49,908 nucleotides of DNA. Origin: Agmasoma carcini (nom. nud.). Its lineage: Eukaryota > Microsporidia > Thelohaniidae. The stretch spans positions 1 to 49,908 of the forward strand of contig JAOXFI010000002.1 of assembly GCA_029232285.1 (NCBI GenBank). The letters are read 5' to 3'. A program made the translations under genes and the position numbers. Shown one piece after another: positions 36,467 to 46,504 of this stretch. The notes beneath the pieces were generated by a model that saw only the letters and a program-made list of their open reading frames with translations, did not search any database and was not told the origin of the DNA. The stretch's first letter is position 1. The number at the start of each line of letters is the position of its first letter.

Positions 36467-36549
36467 AGTATATAGTGTATATGTATATAAGTATGTAAGT
36501 ATATAAGTATGTAAGTAAATAAGTATATAAGTATGTAAGTAAATAAGTA

Positions 36550-36626
<77 letters not shown>

Positions 36627-36646
36627 AAGTATATGTGTGTATAATA
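36424..36646. repeat. Hexanucleotide (TATATG)n simple repeat
   Basis: Long runs of TATATG at both ends flank a middle part made of TATATAAG and TATGTAAG variants. The apparent minus-strand ORF across it (His-Ile repeats) is an artefact of the repeat. Confidence 0.9.
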
Positions 36647-38125
36647 ATAAACATTTTAAACTAAATTTTATAATTTATTAAAGCATGAGTTTCTCCTTTT
36701 CTTAATAATATATCATTATTATTCAAAGTAAATATTATTAATTGTGAATAATAATATTTTCTAACCTTAACAATTATATTTTCTTTATATTGAAATTTAG
36801 ATTTAAAAGACAAAGATTCTTTATTGTAATAAAAATAATTTTTTGTTTTATAATAGGATAATATATTCAGATTTATAGGTTAAATAACTATTAAATTTAT
36901 CTGTTATAGATTTAGAATGTTAATTATTAAAGGTTCATGTAGTGATAATTTTACATAAAAATGATTATTATTTTTATTGATTAAAAAATTGAAAATCATT
37001 ATCAATTTATAATTACATAAATCATAAATAAAAATATTTACTCTTATTTTGATATTATTAAAGTTGTATGTTCTAATATTTTAAAATATGACTAAACCTT
37101 TATTTAATAAAATACACATTCTTTGACTAGGATTAGGTAATGGTATAATAAATATTAAATATTAAATATATAAATATATAAATATATAAATTTATAAATA
37201 TATAAATATATAAATTTATAAATATAAAAATATAAATTTATTATTGACTTAGATTAGTTCCCTTTTACTAATAAATTGAATTTAAACAAATATTTAAATA
37301 TAAATTAACATAACTAATACATATACTAAAGTTATAACACTTAATATATTTACTGTTAGATATTAATTACAATTGTAGTTATTTTATACTTAACTTAATA
37401 CATAATCATTATTCTACTGTATATTTCTGACCAGGGTAAAAAATTTTAAAATAGTGAATAGTGAATAGTGAATAGTAAATAATAAATATTAAATAATAAA
37501 TATTAAATAATAAATAATAAATAGTGAATAGTGAATAATAAATAATAAATAATAAATAATAAATAAATATTAAATATTAAATAATAAATAAATAAATAAT
37601 AAATAAATATTAAAAAATAATTCCATAATTTTCTAAAACAACATTAATATTTATTATAACAATTATTGTGATTTACCAAAATTTTAAGATAACTGTGTTA
37701 TATCATAGTAACTTAGTTCAATACTAGCTTATATCTTAAAAATGAATCTTTAATGCCAACGAAAAAGAGGTATCTATCTATAGACTGCAAACAAGAGTTA
37801 ATTATACCTAACGGTATTACTTAACCTCTTTGAATCAATTTCTATTTACACCAGGTGTTGTTAGTATAACTTATAATAATTTATTTCAACCCTTTTAAAT
37901 TCTTATAGTAACAAAAATTATATAAATACTGATAAAAATAATGTTAATATTTATGAGAATGTATAATAACATAACTGGTTGTAAACTTTAGATAATACAA
38001 GTATTTGTTATTGGAGTTGAGTGTGTAATCTTGCATGTCTAAGCTCGGTGCTTTGTTGTGGGTAAGAATATAAATATAAATATTAAGATAATACAATTTT
38101 AATATAAATGAATAAAGGGGTTTTT
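36647..38125. repeat. Intergenic stretch with several AT-rich tandem repeats
   Basis: It contains an ATATAAAT-type array at about 37149-37245 and a 7-bp array of AATAGTG, AATAAAT and similar words at about 37448-37612. The remaining sequence has no recognisable gene. Confidence 0.6.
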
Positions 38126-38280
38126 TAATATTATCATTTTTGATATTATTAATTTTTGATATTTTTTTTATAATTATTTTTTTAATATTATCATTTTTTT
38201 GATATTATCATTTTTATAATATTATCCTTTTATAATATTATCCTTTTTTGATATTATCATTTTTTGATATTATTTTTATA
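38125..38280. repeat. Degenerate GATATTATCATTTTT repeat upstream of the 309-aa gene
   Basis: GATATTATCATTTTT and AATATTATCCTTTT words recur about eight times at roughly 15-22 bp spacing immediately upstream of the start codon. This could be promoter sequence or a decayed minisatellite. Confidence 0.55.
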
Positions 38281-38321
38281 ATTAATTTTTTTAATATATT
38301 AAAAATTTTAAAAATTTTAAT

Positions 38322-38325
38322 CCCA
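38322..38325 (+). promoter_or_regulatory. CCC motif before the start of the 309-aa gene
   Basis: TCCCA directly precedes the ATG at 38326. As with alpha-tubulin, a CCC triplet next to the start agrees with microsporidian start contexts and supports this start over the open frame further upstream, which has no ATG. Confidence 0.45.
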
Positions 38326-39255
38326 ATGAAAATTTATTTCTTTTTATTTTTAATAATAAATTTTGTTTCTTCTACACCACAATTTAAAGTTCAAATCAAT
38401 AAATTAGATAAAAGTATTACAATTAAGAACTTTAGATCTATTTTTGAAAAAGCTTACTTTAATAACTTAATTTTCACTTTAAAACATAAAGAATTTGGTA
38501 TAATTTATGAAAAATTATATTTGATTGATTTTTATAATTCTGATCAAGAAGATTACACTTTTAATGTTGAATCATTAGAAATTAATTCTAAAGATTTAAT
38601 TTTTAAATTTAATTTTATAGATATTCATGAAATAAGAAAATATAAATTATTTAAGAAAAAAGTTGAAAAAGTTGAAAAGGTTGAAAAGGTTGAAAAGGTT
38701 GAAAAGGTTGAAAAGGTTGAAAAAGTTGAAAAAGTTGAAAAAGTTGAAAAAGTTGAAAAAATTGAAGATTTTGAAAAGGTTGAAAAGGTTGAAAAGGTTG
38801 AAAAGGTTGAAAAGGTTGAAAAAGTTGAAAAAATTGAAGATTTTGAAAAGGTTGAAAAGGTTGAAGATTTTGAAAAGGTTGAAAAAGTTCAAAATTATGA
38901 AAATTCTATAAATTTTGAAGATTTTGAAATTGTTCAAAATTATGATAAAATCAAACTTAAAAATATTTTAAATTTATTATCAATTAAATGTAACACATTT
39001 TTTGTTAGAATATTTGATCAAGATAAAAATTTATGTATTTATTTACCAATAAAAAAGGATAAAAATTTTGAAATTGATCAAAAAGAATTTTTTATAAAAA
39101 ATGATTTAGATTTTATGAAAATAGATTATCTTGATATAAGAAGTATCAATAGTTTAGGATTTATTGAATTTGAATTTAAAAATGTTGATCTTTTATTAAA
39201 TGATGTTAATCAAGTTTTAAATTGTATTTTTTCTAAGTCTGAAATTGAAGATTAA
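38326..39255 (+). CDS. Putative secreted two-module family protein with KVE repeats, 309 aa
   Basis: Unrecognised protein. Residues 1-16 (MKIYFFLFLIINFVSS) look like a cleavable signal peptide. The first module (31-96) has ITIKNFRSIF, NNLIFTLKHKEFGIIYEKL, EDYTFNVESLEINSKD and LIFKFNF. It is nearly colinear with the 236-aa protein, where the same motif also starts at residue 31. Residues about 112-189 are almost entirely Lys-Val-Glu triplets, broken by a few IEDFE or VEDFE words. The second module (about 208-295) has KIKLKNILNLLSI, FFVRIFDQDKNLCIYLP and LGFIEFEFKNVD. The repeat separates the two modules and would form a highly charged, probably extended or helical linker. The ATG at 38326 was chosen because it gives the signal peptide; the frame upstream lacks an ATG. 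Function unknown. Confidence 0.85.
   Translation: MKIYFFLFLIINFVSSTPQFKVQINKLDKSITIKNFRSIFEKAYFNNLIFTLKHKEFGIIYEKLYLIDFYNSDQEDYTFNVESLEINSKDLIFKFNFIDIHEIRKYKLFKKKVEKVEKVEKVEKVEKVEKVEKVEKVEKVEKVEKIEDFEKVEKVEKVEKVEKVEKVEKIEDFEKVEKVEDFEKVEKVQNYENSINFEDFEIVQNYDKIKLKNILNLLSIKCNTFFVRIFDQDKNLCIYLPIKKDKNFEIDQKEFFIKNDLDFMKIDYLDIRSINSLGFIEFEFKNVDLLLNDVNQVLNCIFSKSEIED
38659..38890 (+). repeat. 9-bp coding minisatellite (GTTGAAAAG)n
   Basis: About 25 units of GTTGAAAAG or GTTGAAAAA encode Val-Glu-Lys; blocks of the G and A variants alternate, and ATTGAAGATTTTGAAAAG words interrupt the array. Because the unit is a multiple of three, other frames are open too (Leu-Lys-Arg forward, Phe-Asn-Leu reverse). 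Those are artefacts. Confidence 0.95.
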
Positions 39256-39639
39256 ATAACTACAATAAAAAATTTATAATTAAAATATAGAAAATATACT
39301 ATTGATTAAATAAGTGGTATAAGTACAATGTTGCTTTTTTATTTCTATTTGTTTTTGTAATAAAGAACAGGTATCCATCAACCGAAAACCAGTTTTATAT
39401 TTTTGTACAAAGTCATACGTTTCTTTTAAATTTATTTTAACCCATGAGCAGTGTTGACCTATTATAATCTAATTAGCAGAGATTTATACAAGTTTTAAAA
39501 CAGTTTAATAAATTAGTTTAATAAATTAGTTTAATAAATAAGTTTAATAAATATGTTAAATAAATATTATACGATATTAACATATATTAATTTTTTATAT
39601 TGCTATATATTTTATATGAATTTTGTAAATTTGATGAAA
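39256..39639. other. Intergenic, with a 13-bp tandem repeat
   Basis: AGTTTAATAAATT recurs about five times at 39502-39566. The rest is AT-rich spacer downstream of the 309-aa gene with no recognised feature. Confidence 0.5.
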
Positions 39640-40560
39640 AAACCAAATATCCGGGGAAAAAAGACGTTTTCTTCTATTATTTTTATTCCTTAATTGTTTT
39701 TTAGATATTTAGAAGATGAAATCTCAATAAAAGATATTTATATCAATAATTTATAAGAGCTAGAAGGGATTAGATTCTTGAGATAAACAATTTAAATCAC
39801 GAAAATTCTATTTTTCACATCAACAGTGTTATCGAAAAACTTGTCATTAAATGTAAAACCAAGAACTATAAAAAATGTATTGGATATTATGAATTTTTCA
39901 TACAAGAGTTGCAGCTAAAAAAGACCTTTTTTTACTAAGGCAAGATTAAAAAATATTAAATATAAGCTAATACAAAGCAATGAGTGCGGGTTTTAGTTAA
40001 ATGAAAGCGATCGAAAGAAATTGGTGTGTAAGAGTTTAAATAATAAAATATCAATAAAAATACAAAATTTAGAAGAATAAGTTTTATGTATTGGGGTTGT
40101 ATATCAGGTAAAGGATTGAGAAACTTGGTACTAGTAAATGAAAGTTAAATCCATGTGGTTATATTAATCTTATAGCACAATTTATGTCATTAGATCAGTT
40201 AATCTTTCACAAATAAAAATCATGTCACATTTCTAGGTTGACAAGGTAATATTTTAATGGTATAAATGTCATAGACTAACTAATTCTATTACACGATTTA
40301 AATCTATTTGATGATACTCAAAAAAATAATTAAAAAGAGGATTAAATCACTAATTAACTAACTAGACAACCTTGTCAAAAATTAAATTATACCATAAGAA
40401 ATTATTGTATAGCAGTTATTAAAGCCAATAATGATCCAATGAATTATTAATAAAGATTATTTTCTTTGTGTTTGGTTTTTTAACCCAAATTTACAAAATA
40501 TAAAATATAATATAAGTTAGCAATTTTAAATAATTTTGAAGTTTCCGTTTTTTTTCCCTC
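39640..40560 (+). pseudogene. Tc1-like transposase relic
   Basis: Plus-strand fragments match the Tc1 transposase core. NECGF then LNESDRKKLVCKSLN (about 39979-40035) corresponds to the SDESKFxLNESDRRK region, with the catalytic Asp changed to Asn. MYWGCISGKGLRNLVLVNES (about 40087-40146) corresponds to the VWGCIS block. The C-terminal part is faint. Stops and frameshifts occur throughout. Ends are uncertain; CCGGGGAAAAAA near 39651 and TTTTTTTTCCCTC near 40549 are possible remains of the termini. It resembles the relic near 34 kb. Confidence 0.55.
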
Positions 40561-40785
40561 TATTATACATGTTTTAATATAAAAGCAGAAAATATATAAT
40601 TTTACATATTACAGAGTGATAACGTTATAAAAAACGAGTAATTAGGCTATAACATTTCAGATATATATAAAGAAATTATATAGTAATTTTTAAAAGGGTT
40701 AGTAAGTTAAACTATTATCATTATATTAGCTGTTGTTATTTTTTTATAAAATCAATTAGATGGTTTAATAAAACGTTTTCACTTA

Positions 40786-42068
40786 CAGTATTCCAAAAAG
40801 AAATATATAAAAAATTGGTTTAATTTAATGGTATAAGTATATCTATTTTATTTTTAAATCGTGTATTTTATATAAACTCTTTTGACAAAATTTTATTTTA
40901 AAAACCAATAAAATACCGGACACCTAGAAAAATACAAAAAATACCCTAGTGGGTAAACAGTTTTCTGAATTTGACAAAAGCCGAATTTTTAAGCAATTTT
41001 CAATAAATGTTTCAATACTCTAAATCAGTGTAAAAACCGACTTAAAGAGATCTACAATACAAGATCACGTCAGAAATTACAAAAATGATGAGAAGATAAA
41101 AAAAAGGTGGTAGTGGCAGGAAGAAATTAATTAATATCGGTAATATCAAATTAATTTAAATATTATTAATAAAACCCCTATGCTACATTCCGTAATATAA
41201 AAATGATTGAAGTTAAATCGAATTTAAGTATATGTGATGAAAATGTATTTCTTTTTCCAAAAATCATACATTGGATGTTTCATCCTTTTCTAAGCCAAAA
41301 TTTTCAAATAATTAACAGAATAAGAATTGCATAAAGGTGGCTATTTGAAGTAGTAAGACTACTTTAGCGATGTTATTTTTCAGATATAATTTTATTAAAA
41401 TTTATAACGATTCTAAAAAAAACAACATCTAAGAATAAAACTTCAAAATTCTGTTAGAAGAAAATATTTTTTTGGAGTTGTATGAGTAGAAATGGTGTTA
41501 GAAAATTTGGTATTTTTAGATGAATTCTTAAATTCGCTATATTATAGTCAAATATTAAGTAATATTTCAAATGAGAGTGCACGAAAATTTTAATTTTCTA
41601 AATATAAATTTCAACAAGACAATGATTCAAAGCATAAAAGTAAAATAGCTTAAGATTATTGAATATATGAATATTGATGTGTTAGAATGGCTTTTACAGA
41701 ACCCAGATCTTAACTCTATAAAACATATGTTGATTATTTAAAGCAGAAACTAAATGTTGTTTTTTAAAAAAAGGCACGTTTAATATTAAAAATCAATAAA
41801 ATATAGTCTGATATCGGCGCCTTACATTATAGAACACTTGTAGATTTTTTTGAATGGCAGAATTAAAGAAGTTTTTGTTGCAAAAGGTGGTCATACATCA
41901 TATTAAATAAAAGTGCACCTTTTTTTATTAAAAATTTCAAAATAGTTTATATATGATAAGCGATTTAAACAACAAATAGATATACTTATACTATTAAAAT
42001 CAAATTTTTATTAAAAAATACACTTTTTGTATAATCTTTTAAAGATACCCAGAATTTTTGGTATACTA
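40786..42068 (+). mobile_element. Tc1-like element (copy B), decayed
   Basis: The left end CAGTATTCCAAAAAG follows TA at 40784-40785; the right end, read inverted, is TAGTATACCAAAAATTC next to TA at 42069-42070. The interior is a relative of copy A (16358-17790) on the opposite strand. Shared blocks include ACCAATAAAATACCGGACAC near 40900, a helix-turn-helix region with GRKKLI-type codons near 41115, TTTGGAGTTGTATGAGTAGA (WGCMSR) at 41472-41491, and a decayed QDND and LNSIKH region near 41620-41735. It is about 150 bp shorter than copy A and has many stops. Confidence 0.75.
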
Positions 42069-42070
42069 TA

Positions 42071-43247
42071 AAAAGTTATTTAACGAATAGCCCATGTTAA
42101 AACATCTTTCAGAAAAGCAAAACGTCAATGTTATTAGTGATTTAATAAATAGTTTTAGGCAAAATTATATATCTTTTTAAAACACAGTATTTTTTTAAAA
42201 CATCAGCAATAAATAGAAAACAAACAAATCAATCGATCAACTAACATGATCTAGACGATACGCGAAGCTTTATTCTTTATCAAAAAATATTTAATAAAGT
42301 TTATTGGTGAAACCTTATTCATCAATTTATCAGAAACAAAAATCACACTTTTAAAGCAATAAGATATCAATCCATCCACATAAACTATATCAAAGGTTTT
42401 TAATAAACAATGTATCAACACATTTTTTTCTTGCTATTAAGCAAAAACAATATTGTTTTACGAAAAAAAATGTAATAATTTTTTGATTTTTTTAAAATAG
42501 GATTGAATCAATTATCTTAGTATAAATGCAAATTTAACCTTTATCAGCTAGAAAATTCTGGTTTTTTTTTGCGACGAAGGAAAGGGAAAAAGCTAAATTG
42601 CAAGTATATTTTACCATTGGAAAACATGGTGGAGGATCAGTAATGGATAAGGTTGACATAACATCTAAAATGGTAGATAGACTTGTGCTTGTTAATCAAA
42701 CTATTGACGTTGGTACGTATAAACAACTTTTGCTCAAAATCTCGAAGAATTTGCATTTATGATAAGCATTTCGGATTTTATTTTCCAGCAAGACAATGCA
42801 CCTTGTAACAGAGCAAAGTTAGTTCAATAAATGATTAGTTGTAAAATTGATTTTTAATAAAATGATCACCACAATGATTTGATTTAAACCCCATCGATCA
42901 AATTTAAGCAAAAATTAAGAAATTTTGGGTTTTTGAAAAAATATGATAAAAAAAGATAAAATCCTTTAAATATAAATCATGGAATATTGAGGCATTATGC
43001 TTTGAGATTCCAAAGGAATGCTTAAGTGTTTTTAGGAGAGACATGTTAATATTTAAATTTCTGGGTGCTACTTTTTTTGGCAAACATATGTTCACACTAA
43101 ATATTATGATTAGAATTCATATTAAGTTGTTGAAAGACAAAAAAACATATGTATTTAAAGTGTTAATTTTATTATATATTTTTTAACTAGTTTCATTTAT
43201 CTCAAGATATTCATTTATGGGGTGCTACTTTTTTTGACCAACCAGTG
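42071..43247 (+). mobile_element. Tc1-like relic, right end intact
   Basis: A transposase-like start MLKHLSEKQNVNVISDL lies at 42092. Then come CKFNLYQLENSGFFLRRRKGK (about 42530-42590, partial), KHGGGSVMDKVDITSKMVDR (about 42621-42680), TYKQLLLKISKNLHL, and FQQDNAPCNRAKLVQ (about 42784-42828) with the second catalytic Asp. The right end reads inverted as CACTGGTTGGTCAAAAAAAG and stops at TA 43248-43249. A second copy of the GGGTGCTACTTTTTTTG word lies 156 bp upstream (43063-43079), so the right end may be duplicated. The left end is unclear and seems to merge with copy B. Confidence 0.6.
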
Positions 43248-43249
43248 TA

Positions 43250-44183
43250 CACTGCCAAAAAAATCTGAATATCTTACTAAGATATTTTTTTGAAATAGTT
43301 TAATTTTGTGATATATATATTAAGAAAGTTATGAATAATTATTTAGAATTTGATAAATATAAATATTTTGTTAATTTTCACCATATGCTAATAATGTAAC
43401 AGAAAGTGAGAATTTTTTACAGTTTTTTTAAAAATAGATATAAATTATACGAAACATACATAAAATTTACGCGAACATTTATAATATTGTTAAAAAATAT
43501 AACTAAACTTGTAATAATGAACAAAAATCGATTCTGGTCATAAAAAATGCATTAATTAATCGTGTTTATTTTTAAAAATTCAAAAATCTATTAATTTAAG
43601 AAAATTCACCGAGAAACCGTAACCACACAAATAATATAATTTATTTAGTGTAGCGAGATTTTATAATGGTAAATATATTAAAAATAAGAAAATGTTTTTT
43701 AGTGATGAAATCAATATTTACTTGTATAACCTTTCAAACACATTTAAAATCTGTAAAAACCTGTTGAGTCATCAATAAATCAAAATTATATAAATTCAAC
43801 AATTAAATTTAGGGCTAGTAATGTAATATTCTGGGGTTGCTATAGTTATAGTGAAATAGGCATGGTTAAATATCAATATGCGATTTTTTGGTGAACAATA
43901 TTGAATCTTCTGTTGAAAAATTAGGATTGATAAAAATATTTTTTCTAATAAGATAATGATCCAAAGTTACGTTAAAGTTCTGATATAACTATTATTAAAA
44001 ATATTTGGAGTTATTTAAAGTCTAAATTGATTATAAAAGAGATTAATATTATGTTCAATTTTATTGAGTCTAAATATTCCAGAATTTGATTTTATCAATG
44101 AAGAAATGTACACTGTACTGTGTAAAAAAAAAGATGATCATATTCTTTATTGATTAAATAAATCATTCGGAATTTTTTGTATG
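43250..44183 (+). mobile_element. Tc1-like relic abutting the previous one
   Basis: It begins CACTGCCAAAAAAATCTGAA directly after TA 43248-43249, so two element ends meet as CCAGTG-TA-CACTGCC. The plus strand holds VIFWGCYSYSEIGMVKYQ (about 43827-43880), a DNDPKL block near 43953 and IKNIWSYLKSKLIIKEIN (about 43997-44050), all from the Tc1 transposase C-terminal half. The N-terminal half is shortened. The right end is uncertain; TCGGAATTTTTTGTATG next to TA at 44184-44185 is the best candidate. Confidence 0.55.
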
Positions 44184-45779
44184 TAAATTTAAAATAAATA
44201 TAAGAACATCAAAATTGTAGTATTTAGCATTGCTTTTAAGAATAGGAATAGACACAAAACTAATTAGTAAGGATTTTCTTTTAAAAAATTACAAATAAAA
44301 TATCTATGAATGCTTACCTTGAAATAATAAGCATATCATAAAAGATTTTAAGGTTGTTGATAAATACAGAAATAAAGTTTTGAATATCTAAATAGAATAA
44401 AAATGATTTGGTTGGTGCAATATTATAATATAAAACAAGAATAGAAATTGAAAAAAAACTTAAAAATATATAAATTTAGATTTACAACATTTATAAACAA
44501 ATTTTGATTAGAAAAAACAGTTTTTATATTTAATAATCTTTTTTCTGAAGACTTAAAAGCTAACATAAGATGTAACAATATAATATTTATATTCTCATAT
44601 GTTGTGGTAAGTTGAATTTACGGATTATAAGAGTCTATAGACAGAGTATTTGTCTATAGACCCTTCCTAACTAATTTTTATCTATATTATCACAAATTGA
44701 AGAAATATGATTTTTTATAGCCTATATGTATGATGAAGTTGAAATATACGATTTCAACCTTAAGAAGCATTCTAATTAAATATCATGGTACGTAGTATGT
44801 TGTTAAAAACCCACAATAATATATTTAAGCTATAAATATTTAAACATGTTATACAAATAATTTTACAAAATAATACGTAATTAAAATTAATAATGAACTT
44901 TTTAAGAGTGATTGAGGTATAAATCAAGTTGTATAGTATTCAAAGTATAGGCAGTGTGATGTAGAAATATAAAATATTAAATAATAAAATAAATTTATTT
45001 GTATATTTACGTATTTGGGATAGATTTTATTTATCTATTTACAATAAATAAATACCATTATCAAAACTTTAAACCTACAAATTTTGTTAATAATACTTTA
45101 CTTTATGATAGTCAAACTTACAGAATATTATACAAGCCACATGATAAATAGAAATTGTATTTTTTAAGTAAATTAAATTGATATTTTACGAATAAGAGAT
45201 GAATTGGTTATAACTAATAAAGACCATGTGTAAATAAATGAATATAAATTTGTGGGTAATAGACAGAATGATATATCAACATTTCTCATTTATCTAGAGG
45301 TTAGAACACATAATAACGATAGTAAAAATGATATTAACAGAATTTGGGTTTTGATCTTATCAAAAGTGATAATTTCAAATATTTTATGTTGAAAAAATAT
45401 ATTAATCTGTTCAAAAGAAAATAAAAATGTTTAATATTAATAATTTAAATTTTATCGTAAATTAAATAGATTCTATTATTGTCAAATTTTAAAATTGATG
45501 AAAATTTTAATCACATCATGATTTTTTTATTGTGTTAGAAGGATATTTAATAATAATAAAATGTTTATTTCTCATTTTCTTGCTTAGCAAAATTATGAAA
45601 TAAGACTTAAAGCAGTATCGATTGTAAACCTGTCCGCTCATTTTCTACAAAGGATTTAAGAATTAATCATCTTACAAATAGAAAAAATCTTGACCAGCAA
45701 GTAAAAACTCTTAAATCAAATAACAATAATAAAATGTAGAAGATACGAAAACAGATATTAATGACTATTACTATTTGTG
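44184..45779. other. Non-coding stretch with a repeated palindrome
   Basis: No gene was recognised. The palindrome GTCTATAGAC occurs twice, at 44633-44642 and 44652-44661. Confidence 0.4.
44633..44661. repeat. Twice-repeated 10-bp palindrome GTCTATAGAC
   Basis: Two perfect copies are separated by nine bases (AGAGTATTT). Each copy is its own reverse complement, and the pair can also form one longer stem. It may be a protein-binding site, a transposon footprint or a structured transcript; no gene adjoins it. Confidence 0.6.
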
Positions 45780-46040
45780 CTTTGGTAAAAGGCAGTGAAA
45801 AAAAACTGATTGTCATGCCGTCTTAAACATCTTAAATTCTGATTTTAAGATTTTAAAGACACCATAATATATTATAGCTGGGCTTAGTGCTATTACACAC
45901 ATCCTATCTTTAAGAAGAGGAATCTGTATATCGACCTCAAACCAATTTCCAAGAGTGAACAAGGTTATCCTTCCTTATCCCAGGCTTGACATGTTAGACC
46001 CCAATTAAACTTTTTTATCTTCTTGAAGATCTGTAATCTT
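45780..46040 (-). pseudogene. Relative of the 25.5-kb piggyBac-like fragment
   Basis: The minus strand is open over about 60 codons, reading ITLFTLGNWFEVDIQIPLL and then KDRMCVIALSPAIIYYGVFK. Compared with the fragment at 25450-25810, the shared features are F-VD--IP, L-D, CVI-L-PA and a following aromatic-rich stretch. A block upstream (INWGLT versus NWIITV) also matches. It is shorter and more decayed. Whether it is piggyBac-like depends on the same single motif. Confidence 0.35.
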
Positions 46041-46504
46041 GGCAGATCTTGAAATATAAACTATAATATTTTATTGTTCATGTTATTCCTTAATAAGGTT
46101 GACAGGAATTTGTAAATAAAAAAACACAAATGATATTTAATCAACAGTCTTGACATAGTTTAGTATATTAATGTTATATAAGTAATGTCTTCTTTTCTTA
46201 TTTTCATAAATAAAATATAAATATTGACATAGAAATTAGTTACTATTGTATCTTATTGATCCAAAGTGTTATTCATCATGTATGTCTACTGGGATAAGTA
46301 TCTTTATATAATTAATTAATAGGAATAATTGAAAATCAATCACAATATATAAAAATACAATATTAACCTTTTTTAATATTATAATGTTATCCTAATTGAG
46401 TACATAACATATATATTTCACTTTCAAACTCTAAACCATGATATATTATATTAGATACAAATTTATAAAATTAAAAATTTTATAATTTAAAAAAAAAATA
46501 TACC
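46041..46504. other. Intergenic, 5' region of the 236-aa gene
   Basis: AT-rich. TACC directly precedes the ATG at 46505, a weaker form of the C-rich start context seen at the tubulin and 309-aa genes. Confidence 0.4.

Noticed and set aside
36424..36654. 76-codon minus-strand ORF of His-Ile repeats
   Set aside because: Pure translation of the TATATG simple repeat.
38248..38325. N-terminal extension of the 309-aa protein
   Set aside because: There is no ATG upstream, the sequence is repeat-derived, and the ATG at 38326 gives a clean signal peptide aligned with the 236-aa relative.
38647..38937. Open frames overlapping the KVE repeat (Phe-Asn-Leu on minus, Leu-Lys-Arg on plus)
   Set aside because: They exist only because a 9-bp repeat keeps every frame open; the KVE frame is the one with a signal peptide and both modules.
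42904..43095. 63-aa minus-strand ORF
   Set aside because: Antisense to a Tc1-like relic; no motif.
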